Source: DATFLL01 sp035267785 (GTDB lineage Bacteria; Pseudomonadota; Gammaproteobacteria; DATFLL01). From it: DNA of 49,232 nucleotides. Made by a program: the position numbers and the translations under genes. The stretch spans positions 1 to 49,232 of the forward strand of contig DATFLL010000128.1 of the NCBI GenBank assembly GCA_035267785.1, given 5' to 3'. The number at the start of each line of letters is the position of its first letter. Within the stretch, counting starts at the first letter, position 1. Shown here piece by piece: positions 42,854 to 49,232 of the stretch. Under the pieces are notes generated by a model. The model was given only the letters and a program-made list of their open reading frames with translations. It made no database searches and was not told the DNA's origin.

Positions 42854-43006
42854 CCACAGAGGACACAGAGGCACAGAGACATAGAGTTATTTTCGCCCAG
42901 ACAAAAGACCGGTAGTCTCGCTGAAAGCCGCGACTACGCGGCTCGCGTTCCAGTGATCCGATTTGTTTGTCTGCTTAATCTCCGTGTCTCGGTGTCCTCT
43001 GTGTTT
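42850..43006. repeat. Inverted-repeat element, copy 4 (trpD/trpC)
   Basis: 157 nt. Left end TTAACCACAGAGGACACAG overlaps the trpD stop codon; right end TCTCCGTGTCTCGGTGTCCT then CTGTG. The non-coding centre contains a small hairpin GCCGCG/CGCGGC. It ends 17 nt before trpC, in the flank TTTTCCAGGGCA also seen before trpG (CCAGGGCA). Confidence 0.85.
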
Positions 43007-43023
43007 TTTCCAGGGCACTTGAT

Positions 43024-43821
43024 ATGCGCGATACGCCGGATATTCTGAAAAAGATATTAGACCGCAAGGCCGAGGAGGTGGCCGAGCGTCGAGCGGCGCT
43101 GCCGCTGGAGGAGCTTCGTGCGCGCCTGGCCGACGCTCCGGCGGTGCGGCCGTTCGTGCAGGCCATTCGCGCGCGGATCGACGCCGGCGGGGCGGCGGTG
43201 ATCGCCGAGATCAAGAAGGCCTCGCCGAGCAAGGGCGTGATGCGCCCGGATTTTCGCCCGGCCGAGATTGCGGCGTCCTACGCCGGCGGCGGCGCCACCT
43301 GCCTGTCCGTCCTCACGGATGTTGATTTTTTCCAGGGCGCGGACGCGTATCTGCAGCAGGCGCGTGCGGCCTGCGGGCTTCCGGTCCTGCGCAAGGACTT
43401 CACCATCGACCCCTATCAGGTTGTCGAGGCGCGGACGATCGGCGCCGACTGCATCCTGCTCATCGTGGCGGCGCTGGACGACGAAACGCTGCAGTCGCTG
43501 GCCGCGGCCGCCGACGAGCTGGGCATGGACGTACTGGTCGAGGTCCACGACGAGCACGAGCTCGAACGGGCGCTGCGCCTGAATACTCCGCTCGTCGGGA
43601 TCAACAATCGCGATCTGCGCAGCTTCGAGACTCGCCTGGAGACGACCCTGGGGCTGCTGGAGTCCATTCCCGCCGATCGGACCGTGGTGACCGAGAGCGG
43701 TATCCATACGCCGCAGGACGTGGCGCGGATGCGCCGCCACGGTGTGCATGCATTTCTGGTGGGGGAGGCGTTCATGACGGCGCCGGATCCCGGCGCGCGG
43801 CTGGAGGAGCTGTTCGGCTAG
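43024..43821 (+). CDS. trpC: Indole-3-glycerol phosphate synthase
   Basis: 265 aa, monofunctional. Closes the indole ring from CdRP. TIM-barrel motifs: IAEIKKASPSKGVMR with catalytic Glu/Lys, LSVLTDVDFFQGADAYL, PVLRKDFTIDPYQV, GINNRDLRSFE, VTESGIHTPQDV. Last gene of the trp run; no trpF, trpB or trpA here. Convergent with vfr, 31 nt away, no clear terminator between. Confidence 0.97.
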   Translation: MRDTPDILKKILDRKAEEVAERRAALPLEELRARLADAPAVRPFVQAIRARIDAGGAAVIAEIKKASPSKGVMRPDFRPAEIAASYAGGGATCLSVLTDVDFFQGADAYLQQARAACGLPVLRKDFTIDPYQVVEARTIGADCILLIVAALDDETLQSLAAAADELGMDVLVEVHDEHELERALRLNTPLVGINNRDLRSFETRLETTLGLLESIPADRTVVTESGIHTPQDVARMRRHGVHAFLVGEAFMTAPDPGARLEELFG

Positions 43822-43852
43822 GGCAGGGGCTGCGAGAGGTCGGGCGGCGGCG

Positions 43853-44491
43853 TCAGCGTGTGCCGAATACGACGATGGTCTTGCCCTTGACGGAGATGAG
43901 GCCCGACTCTTCCATGGTCTTGAGCACGCGGCCGACCATCTCGCGCGAACAGCCCACGATGCGGCCGATTTCCTGACGGGTGATGCGGATCTGCATCCCG
44001 TCGGGATGGGTCATCGCGTCCGGCTGCTTGCACAGGTCCAGCAGCGTGCGGGCGACGCGGCCGGTCACGTCCATGAAGGCCAGGTCGCTGACCTTGCGGC
44101 TGGTCACGCGCAGGCGCATCGCCATTTGCGAGGCCATGGCGAACAGGATATCGGGGTGTTCGTGGTAGAGCTGGCGGAACTTGGCGTAGCTGATCTCCGC
44201 CACTTCGCATTCGGTGCGGGCGCGGACCCAGGCGCTGCGCACGGCCTGCTCGCCGAACAGGCCCATCTCCCCGAAGAAGTCGCCCTTGTTCAGGTAGGCG
44301 AGCACGATTTCGCGCCCTTCCTCGTCCTCGATGAGCACGCTGACCGAGCCCTCGATGATGAAGTACAGGACGTCCGGCGTGTCGCCCGCGTAGATGATAA
44401 TGCTCTTGCCCGGATACCGGCGCCGGTGACAGTGCTCCAGAAATTTATCGAGCGAGGCGATCCCGGTTTGCTGGGGCGCTTTCACAGACAT
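43853..44491 (-). CDS. vfr: CRP-family regulator, Vfr type
   Basis: 212 aa. cAMP-binding domain (about 20-125) with GDFFGEMGLFGEQAVRSAWVRARTECEVAEISYAKFR, where the Glu and Arg-Ser that contact cAMP are kept. C-terminal helix-turn-helix ITRQEIGRIVGCSREMVGRVLK (about 168-189). Closer to Vfr/Crp than to FNR: no N-terminal cysteine cluster, so it is not the likely reader of the three FNR-type boxes unless their specificity overlaps. Confidence 0.93.
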   Translation of the reverse strand: MSVKAPQQTGIASLDKFLEHCHRRRYPGKSIIIYAGDTPDVLYFIIEGSVSVLIEDEEGREIVLAYLNKGDFFGEMGLFGEQAVRSAWVRARTECEVAEISYAKFRQLYHEHPDILFAMASQMAMRLRVTSRKVSDLAFMDVTGRVARTLLDLCKQPDAMTHPDGMQIRITRQEIGRIVGCSREMVGRVLKTMEESGLISVKGKTIVVFGTR

Positions 44492-44509
44492 GTTGATCCC
44501 TGTACGGTT

Positions 44510-44524
44510 CTGACGTAGCGTCAG
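44510..44524. promoter_or_regulatory. Palindrome in the vfr/osmC divergent spacer
   Basis: CTGACGTAGCGTCAG, 6-bp arms with a TAG centre, 19 nt from the vfr start. A second palindrome TGGTATACCA lies at 44531-44540 and a -10-like TATAGT at 44549-44554. Possible operator; the regulator is unknown. Confidence 0.35.
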
Positions 44525-44619
44525 CGCCTATGGTATACCAGCGTACCCTATAGTAGGCAAGATATCCGCCGTCGGGTTGCGCATTTTGTGGAAAAGTTCA
44601 TTTTTTCGGGGAGTTTGCG

Positions 44620-45039
44620 ATGAAGGGCCGTATCAGGTGGGTGCAGGATGCCATGTTCGTCGCCGAGTCCGGCAGCGGCCACAGCGTCGTTTTGGACGGT
44701 CCCCCCGATGCCGGCGGGCGCGATCTGGGCATCCGGCCGATGGAGATGCTGCTGTTGGGCATGGGGGGCTGCACTGCCTTCGACGTCGTGCACATCCTGC
44801 GCAAGGCTCGTCAGCCGGTGACGGACTGCGTCGCCGAGCTTCAGGCCGAGCGAGCCGAGACCGACCCCAAGGTCTTCACCCACATCCACGTTCATTTCAT
44901 GGTCACGGGCAAGGGTCTCAAGGAGGCTCAGGTCAAGCGCGCGGTGGAGCTGTCGGCCGAGAAATACTGCTCGGCCTCGATCATGTTGAGCAAGGCGGTC
45001 GAGATTACGCACGACTACGAAATACGCGAAGCCGAATGA
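44620..45039 (+). CDS. OsmC/Ohr-family protein, YhfA-like
   Basis: 139 aa. OsmC fold with the two conserved peroxidatic/resolving cysteines in LLGMGGCTAFDVV (about 51) and EKYCSASIML (about 117). The group near vfr/crp (E. coli YhfA sits beside crp) is usually of unknown substrate. Preceded by GGGGAG. Confidence 0.92.
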   Translation: MKGRIRWVQDAMFVAESGSGHSVVLDGPPDAGGRDLGIRPMEMLLLGMGGCTAFDVVHILRKARQPVTDCVAELQAERAETDPKVFTHIHVHFMVTGKGLKEAQVKRAVELSAEKYCSASIMLSKAVEITHDYEIREAE

Positions 45040-45073
45040 GGAGTTGGGCCGCGCGCAGACAGGGAGGGTGCAC

Positions 45074-46735
45074 GTGAGCGAGGGACAGGCGGCCTTTCGA
45101 ACGCTGGTCGATGACTACTATCGTGCGTGGTTCCGGTTTCACCCGGAGGCGGCGGTGGACGTGGGCGTCGAGGGCTACAGCCACCTGCTGCGCCCCTACG
45201 GCGACGACGACCACGGCGCTTTGGTCGCCCTGCAGGAGAAGCTGCTCGCCGCCCTGGACGAAGTCGACGTCGGTGAGCTCGATGCCGACGCGGCGCTGGA
45301 CTACGAGGTCCTGCACGGCGCGGCACTGCTCGAGCATCACGAGCTCATCGAACGCGACTGGCGCTATCGTGACCCCACGGCCTATGTGCCGGTCAACGCC
45401 ATCTACCAGCTGACGCTGCGCCCGGTGGCCGATCCGGGGGCGGCCCTCGAGGCGCGCCTGGGTGCGATCCCGGGTTACCTGCGCGGGGCCCGCACGCATC
45501 TGAGTGCCTCTCCCGAAGCGATTCCGCCCCTGTGGGTGGAGGCGGCCGTCGCCGAGTCGCGCAGTGGCGTGGAGTATCTGCGCGCACTGCATCGCCATCC
45601 CGAGATCGAGCGCCTGCACCTGGACCGTCCTCTCGATGAGGCCGCTCATGCGCTCGAGGATTTCGCGCATTATCTGGAGCGCGAGATCGCCCCGAGGGCC
45701 GGCGGCGAGGTCGCCTGCGGCCGGGCTCACTACGAGCGCCTGCTGCGCTACCGTCATTTCCTGGACATCGACGCCGATCGCCTCCACGCGCTGGGCCGGC
45801 GCCTGTATGACACGACCCTGGCCGAGCTCAAGGCCGTGACTCGGGAGCTGCGCGGCGACGAGGACATCGCGGCGATGAGCGCCGAGCTGCCCGCGAACTA
45901 CCCGGCCGGCGGCGACCTCGTCGACAGCTACCGCCGGGAGATGGAAGCGGCACGTGCCTATGTGGCCGAGCACGGGTTGGTCAGTCTGCCGGACGTGGAG
46001 CAACTGCGGGTGGTGGAGACGCCGGTCTTCCTGCGTCATCAGATCCCGTTCGCGGCCTATCTGGAGCCTACGCCGACCGACCCCCACCAGCGCGGCCTGT
46101 ATTACGTTACCCCGGCGGCGGACGAGGTGGCCCTGGCCGAGCACAACCGCGTGAGCCAAGGCCATACGTGCGTGCACGAGGCCTGGCCGGGCCACCACCT
46201 GCAGTTCGTGACTGCCAACCGTGCGCGCCCCTCCTCGACCCTGCCGCGCCTGCTCAACCCCTCGGCGACGCTCTACGAGGGCTGGGCTCTGTACTGCGAG
46301 CAGCTGATGGTCGAGGAGGGTTTTCTCAGCGAGCCCGCCTCGCGCTTCGTCCTGCTCAAGGACCGCCTGTGGCGGGCGCTGCGCATCATGATCGACGTCG
46401 AGCTTCACTGCCGCGGCCTGAGCGTCGAGGCCGCCATCGAGCGTATGTCAGAGTCGCTCGGGTTTACCCCGACCCAGGCGCGCGGCGAGCTGACCTGGTA
46501 CAGCCTGGCGCCGTCGGTGCCCATGGGCTATGCCACGGGGTGGGCGCTCATTAACGCGGCACGTACCCGCCTGCGCGCCGTGGAGCCGGGTCTGTCACTG
46601 CGCGATTTTCACGACCGCCTGCTGGGCGCCGGTTCGGTCGGCCTGCCCCTGGTCATCCGGTCCAATTTCGGTGCGCCTTTCTGGGACAGCGTGGCGCGGG
46701 AGGTCTTCGACGCCTCCGCAGTCGAGCCAAATTGA
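45074..46735 (+). CDS. DUF885 metallopeptidase-like protein
   Basis: 553 aa from the GTG at 45074, six bases after GGGAGG; other starts extend into the spacer. DUF885 domain, mostly helical, with the zinc-type motif HEAWPGHHLQF (about 374-384) and distal Glu in LYEGWALYCEQLM. No signal peptide, so cytoplasmic. Peptidase activity is predicted from the HExxxxH-like motif. 34 nt after the OsmC gene. Confidence 0.9.
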   Translation: MSEGQAAFRTLVDDYYRAWFRFHPEAAVDVGVEGYSHLLRPYGDDDHGALVALQEKLLAALDEVDVGELDADAALDYEVLHGAALLEHHELIERDWRYRDPTAYVPVNAIYQLTLRPVADPGAALEARLGAIPGYLRGARTHLSASPEAIPPLWVEAAVAESRSGVEYLRALHRHPEIERLHLDRPLDEAAHALEDFAHYLEREIAPRAGGEVACGRAHYERLLRYRHFLDIDADRLHALGRRLYDTTLAELKAVTRELRGDEDIAAMSAELPANYPAGGDLVDSYRREMEAARAYVAEHGLVSLPDVEQLRVVETPVFLRHQIPFAAYLEPTPTDPHQRGLYYVTPAADEVALAEHNRVSQGHTCVHEAWPGHHLQFVTANRARPSSTLPRLLNPSATLYEGWALYCEQLMVEEGFLSEPASRFVLLKDRLWRALRIMIDVELHCRGLSVEAAIERMSESLGFTPTQARGELTWYSLAPSVPMGYATGWALINAARTRLRAVEPGLSLRDFHDRLLGAGSVGLPLVIRSNFGAPFWDSVAREVFDASAVEPN

Positions 46736-46823
46736 GCTACAATGCCACTTTTCCGGGGACTGTCGAACGTCCGCCAGTACGGCCCGCGCGGGCCGTTCGA
46801 ACCAGCGAAGAGGGACGGTCGCC

Positions 46824-47228
46824 ATGAGCGCCGCAAGACCCAGACCGACCACGGGTATGCGCCACGTCGCGCTGCACACCCGCTCCTTTGAGGCCTGCGA
46901 ACGTTTCTACGTCGATCTCCTCGGCATGAGCGTCGAGTGGCGTCCCGACCCCGACAACGTGTATCTGACCAGCGGCAACGATAATCTTGCCCTGCACCGC
47001 ACCGATCGGGACTTCTCCGGGCCGCAGCACCTGGATCACATCGGTTTCATCATTGACAGCCCCGAGCAGGTCGACCTCTGGTACGCGTATCTGCGCGAGC
47101 ACGACGTGGTGATGCACACCGAGCCGCGTACCCACCGCGACGGGGCACGCAGCTTCTACTGTCAGGACCCGGACGGCAACACGGTGCAGATTATCTACCA
47201 CCCGCCGCTGGCCGGAGCGGATGCCTGA
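46824..47228 (+). CDS. VOC (glyoxalase/bleomycin resistance) superfamily protein
   Basis: 134 aa from the ATG at 46824 (AGAGGGA upstream). Two beta-alpha-beta-beta-beta units: MRHVALHTRSFEACERFYVDLLGMSVEW and HLDHIGFIIDSPEQVDLWYAYL..FYCQDPDGNTVQIIYHPP. Potential metal ligands are His in RHVAL, His in LDHIGF and Gln in NTVQIIYH. Substrate unknown. Confidence 0.9.
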   Translation: MSAARPRPTTGMRHVALHTRSFEACERFYVDLLGMSVEWRPDPDNVYLTSGNDNLALHRTDRDFSGPQHLDHIGFIIDSPEQVDLWYAYLREHDVVMHTEPRTHRDGARSFYCQDPDGNTVQIIYHPPLAGADA

Positions 47229-47251
47229 GACGGTCTCGACGAACGCATGGC

Positions 47252-47299
47252 GCCCTTGGCTGCGGCGCCCCGGTGCGTTGCCGCAGGGCCTTTATTTTA
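47252..47299 (+). terminator. Probable terminator after the VOC gene
   Basis: Stem CTGCGGC (47260-47266) with GCCGCAG (47280-47286), then GGCC and TTTATTTT (47291-47298). Reasonable but imperfect spacing to the T run. Confidence 0.5.
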
Positions 47300-47372
47300 C
47301 AGGTGAATCAGGCATAATACCGGCCCCTCACCGCCCGAGCGGGGGACCGACGTTTTTGGAGGCGCGGCGCCG

Positions 47373-48188
47373 ATGAAGCCTGTCAGCAAAAAGCTCAAGC
47401 TGCATGGATTCAACAATCTGTCCAAGACGCTGAGCTTCTACATCTACGACATCTGCTACGCCGAGACCCCGGATCAGCAGCAGGGCTACATCGAGTACAT
47501 CGATGAGGAGTACAACGCCGAGCGTCTGACCAATATCCTGACGGACGTGGCGGACATCATCGGCGCCAATATCCTCAATATCGCGCGCGAAGACTACGAC
47601 CCCCAAGGCGCCAGCGTCACCATGCTGATCTCCGAGGAGCCCATTCCCTCGGAGGCGATTCACAATCCCGAGGCGCCGGGCCCGCTGCCCGATGCCGTGG
47701 TCGCCCACCTGGACAAGAGCCATATCACGGTGCACACCTATCCGGAGAGCCATCCGGACTACGGTATCAGCACCTTCCGGGCGGACATCGACGTCTCGAC
47801 CTGCGGGCGCATCTCGCCGCTGCGCGCCCTGAATTACCTGATCCACAGCTTCGAGTCCGACATCGTCATCATGGACTACCGCGTGCGCGGTTTTACCCGG
47901 GACGTGCGCGGCAAGAAGCACTTCATCGATCACAAGATCAATTCCATTCAGAACTTCATCGCGCGCGACACGCGCGAGCGCTACCAGATGTTCGACGTCA
48001 ACGTCTATCAGGAAAATGTCTTCCACACCAAGATGATGCTCAAGGAGTTCGAGCTCGACAACTATCTGTTCGGCCAGAACGAGGAAGATCTGTCGCCCAA
48101 GGTGCGCAAGACCATCCGCAAGCGCCTGCAGCGCGAGATGCTCGAAATCTTCTACGGGCGTAACGTCACGAAGGTGCCCACGGATTAA
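47373..48188 (+). CDS. speD: S-adenosylmethionine decarboxylase proenzyme
   Basis: 271 aa, close to the E. coli enzyme. Makes decarboxylated SAM for spermidine. Self-cleavage site Lys115-Ser116 in HLDKSHITVHTYPESHP, where Ser becomes the pyruvoyl group; FRADIDVSTCGRISPLRALNYLIHSFESDIVIMDYRVRGFTRD follows. A -10-like CATAAT (47313-47318) lies upstream. No speE in the window. Confidence 0.97.
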   Translation: MKPVSKKLKLHGFNNLSKTLSFYIYDICYAETPDQQQGYIEYIDEEYNAERLTNILTDVADIIGANILNIAREDYDPQGASVTMLISEEPIPSEAIHNPEAPGPLPDAVVAHLDKSHITVHTYPESHPDYGISTFRADIDVSTCGRISPLRALNYLIHSFESDIVIMDYRVRGFTRDVRGKKHFIDHKINSIQNFIARDTRERYQMFDVNVYQENVFHTKMMLKEFELDNYLFGQNEEDLSPKVRKTIRKRLQREMLEIFYGRNVTKVPTD

Positions 48189-48230
48189 GAAAGTCGGCAG
48201 TTTGCAGTCGGCAGTTGGCAGAATGACTGC

Positions 48231-48307
48231 GTGAGGCGTGAGGCGTGAGGCGTGAGGCGTGAGGCGTGAGGCGTGAGGCGTGAGGCGTGAGGCGTGAGGC
48301 GTGAGGC
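48231..48307. repeat. Tandem array of GTGAGGC, 11 copies
   Basis: Eleven perfect head-to-tail copies of the 7-nt unit GTGAGGC between the ends of speD and coq7. Non-coding. Confidence 0.95.
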
Positions 48308-48320
48308 GCTAAGCTCTTGC

Positions 48321-48390
48321 TTGTAACTTGTAACTTGTAACTTGTAACTTGTAACTTGTAACTTGTAACTTGTAACTTGTAACTTGTAAC
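48321..48390. repeat. Tandem array of TTGTAAC, 10 copies
   Basis: Ten perfect copies of the 7-nt unit TTGTAAC, beginning 13 nt after the GTGAGGC array. The unit also occurs in the cbbL/cbbS spacer (5792-5803 and related arms). Confidence 0.95.
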
Positions 48391-48391
48391 G

Positions 48392-48434
48392 CGCGTATTT
48401 TATTTGACGACGTTGTCGTCAAATAAAATACGCG
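48392..48434. repeat. 20-bp perfect inverted repeat at the coq7 3' end
   Basis: CGCGTATTTTATTTGACGAC (48392-48411), loop GTT, and its exact reverse complement (48415-48434). The right arm encodes the last residues and TGA stop of coq7 on the minus strand. It forms a strong hairpin in the coq7 mRNA but without a T run; it might protect the 3' end. Confidence 0.95.
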
Positions 48435-49063
48435 GTCCTGGTCATTACCTTCGAGGTCAGCTGCATCAGGTCGCGCACCGGCTTGGGCAGGGAGGCGCCG
48501 CCGGCCTTCAGCGCCGTGGTGGCGTGCTGGCCCTCGTCTTCCTTCATCTGCTCCAGGATTGCGCGGCTCTTGGTGTCGTGCTCGGCGATTCGTCCCAGGT
48601 GTTCCTCGAGGTGGCGTACCACCTGGTACTCGGTTTCCGCCACGAAGCCCAGGCTCCACTTGTCGCCCGCCAGGCCGGCCAGCGCGCCGATGGCGACCGA
48701 GCCCATGTACCACGCGGGTGAGAAGTAGCTGGTGTGCGTGCCCAGCTCCTGGCAGCGCTGCTCGCACCAGGCCAGGTGATCGTTTTCCTCCAGCGCGGCC
48801 CGCTCCATCTTGTCGCGCACCTCCGGCAGGCGCGCCGTCAGCGACTGGCCTTCGTACAGGCCCTGCGCGGCCACCTCGCCGGCATGGTTGATGCGCATCA
48901 GGCGCCCGGCCAGGTCCCGCTCGGCGGCGCTGAGCTCGCCTTCCGCGACGGACTCGGCCGGGTTGGGGCGCTCGGTGACCGCCGGGCGGCCGAACACGGT
49001 GCGCAGCCCCGTATCGAAGTGCATCAGCAGGCGGTCGAGCGGCGTGTAGTTGCGGGTGGTCAT
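48419..49063 (-). CDS. coq7: 2-polyprenyl-3-methyl-6-methoxy-1,4-benzoquinone monooxygenase (Coq7)
   Basis: 214 aa from the ATG at 49063. Di-iron hydroxylase of ubiquinone synthesis. Iron ligands: Glu in MRINHAGEVAAQGLYEGQ (Glu63), Glu/His in LEENDHLAWCEQR (about 92-96), and Glu in AETEYQVVRHLEEHL and KEDEGQHATTA. Full length. Its last codons lie in a 20-bp palindrome (see repeat). The upstream 90 nt lead into another inverted-repeat element. Confidence 0.95.
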   Translation of the reverse strand: MTTRNYTPLDRLLMHFDTGLRTVFGRPAVTERPNPAESVAEGELSAAERDLAGRLMRINHAGEVAAQGLYEGQSLTARLPEVRDKMERAALEENDHLAWCEQRCQELGTHTSYFSPAWYMGSVAIGALAGLAGDKWSLGFVAETEYQVVRHLEEHLGRIAEHDTKSRAILEQMKEDEGQHATTALKAGGASLPKPVRDLMQLTSKVMTRTAYFI

Positions 49064-49151
49064 GACTTTAAAGATACCGCAGAGGTGGGCGGCGATCCAG
49101 ATGGAATCTCGTCGCGTGTGGCCGCGCAGTCGTATTGTTCGTATGCTGTAT

Positions 49152-49232
49152 TTAACCACAGAGGACACCGAGACACAGAGATCAAAGCCAATTCGTATCA
49201 CTGAAAATCTTCAGTGTACTCTGTGTCTCTGT
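49152..49232. repeat. Inverted-repeat element, copy 5 (upstream of coq7, cut by window end)
   Basis: Left end TTAACCACAGAGGACACCGA from 49152, then unique centre, then the start of a right end ..CTCTGTGTCTCTGT at the window edge. Not seen to completion. Confidence 0.8.

Noticed and set aside
41086..42874. Long minus-strand frames opposite trpG and trpD, running through the repeats
   Set aside because: Antisense to clear trp genes and without motifs; the open frame is due to high GC.
43853..44491. vfr/crp gene as the reader of the FNR-type boxes
   Set aside because: It has cAMP-binding residues and no iron-sulfur cysteine cluster; the boxes are TGAT-N4-ATCA and not TGTGA-N6-TCACA. An FNR/DNR gene elsewhere is more likely.
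48231..48390. Possible CRISPR-like array in the speD/coq7 spacer
   Set aside because: Units are 7 nt with no spacers and no cas genes; these are simple tandem repeats.

Overview
The window looks like part of the chromosome of a GC-rich, chemolithoautotrophic gammaproteobacterium, probably a sulfur oxidiser of the Chromatiales/Acidiferrobacterales type. The grounds are a non-carboxysomal form I RuBisCO operon (cbbLSQO) with a divergent CbbR, many small c-type cytochromes, tandem rhodanese domains, and the block rpe-gph-trpEGDC-vfr-osmC-speD-coq7, whose protein types fit Gammaproteobacteria. The taxon is inferred. No rRNA, tRNA, CRISPR or classical transposase was seen.

Layout. 0-2 kb: the end of class II fructose-bisphosphate aldolase, its terminator, two small ORFs and a secreted rhodanese. 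2-9 kb: cbbO, cbbQ, cbbS and cbbL on the minus strand, with cbbR divergent and followed by a cytochrome c lipoprotein. 9.3-16.9 kb: a plus-strand operon with an FNR/DNR-like box at its head. It carries a His-rich membrane protein, a cytochrome c, a frameshifted beta-propeller, a CopB-type Cu ATPase, a BamE-like lipid-free secreted protein, SHOCT and NfeD-like membrane proteins, glycogen phosphorylase and a YHS protein. 17-19.3 kb: an opposite-strand cytochrome c, a porin and another cytochrome. 19.4-21.8 kb: a second FNR-box operon (SHOCT paralogue, Met/Gly-rich Spy-like protein, methyltransferase, DUF302) ending in a terminator. 22-28.9 kb: a CusCBA/CzcCBA-type heavy-metal RND system with DUF3240 and TPR proteins. 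29-32 kb: a radical SAM gene with a third FNR-like box, an HDOD gene and djlA. 31.9-35.9 kb: nsrR divergent from norS-norY-senC-orf1, an sNOR-type nitric oxide reductase operon with a good NsrR operator. 35.9-37.3 kb: CopD-like and DUF3530 proteins. 37.4-49.2 kb: rpe, gph, a tryptophan leader peptide, trpE, trpG, trpD, trpC, vfr/crp, an OsmC-family gene, a DUF885 peptidase, a VOC protein, speD and coq7.

The most unusual signal is a family of inverted-repeat elements found only in the last 11 kb. At least five copies have ends of the type TTAACCACAGAGGACACAG... and ...CTCTGTGGTTA. They sit between rpe/gph, trpE/trpG, trpG/trpD and trpD/trpC, and upstream of coq7. The trpE/trpG copy carries an intact gene for a GxxExxY protein with PD-(D/E)XK nuclease residues; the others are short and non-coding. 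This looks like a nuclease-bearing element with MITE-like or REP-like derivatives that has colonised the trp operon, donating a ribosome-binding site to its own gene and a stop codon to trpD. A separate 7-bp repeat family (TTGTAAC) occurs at the cbbL/cbbS junction and beside coq7.

Regulation visible in the sequence: three class II FNR/DNR-type promoters with identical geometry (9.26, 19.36 and 29.01 kb), an NsrR box over the nor promoter, a trpL peptide with tandem Trp codons inside a hairpin that would cover the trpE start region, and a terminator-like hairpin between cbbS and cbbQ.
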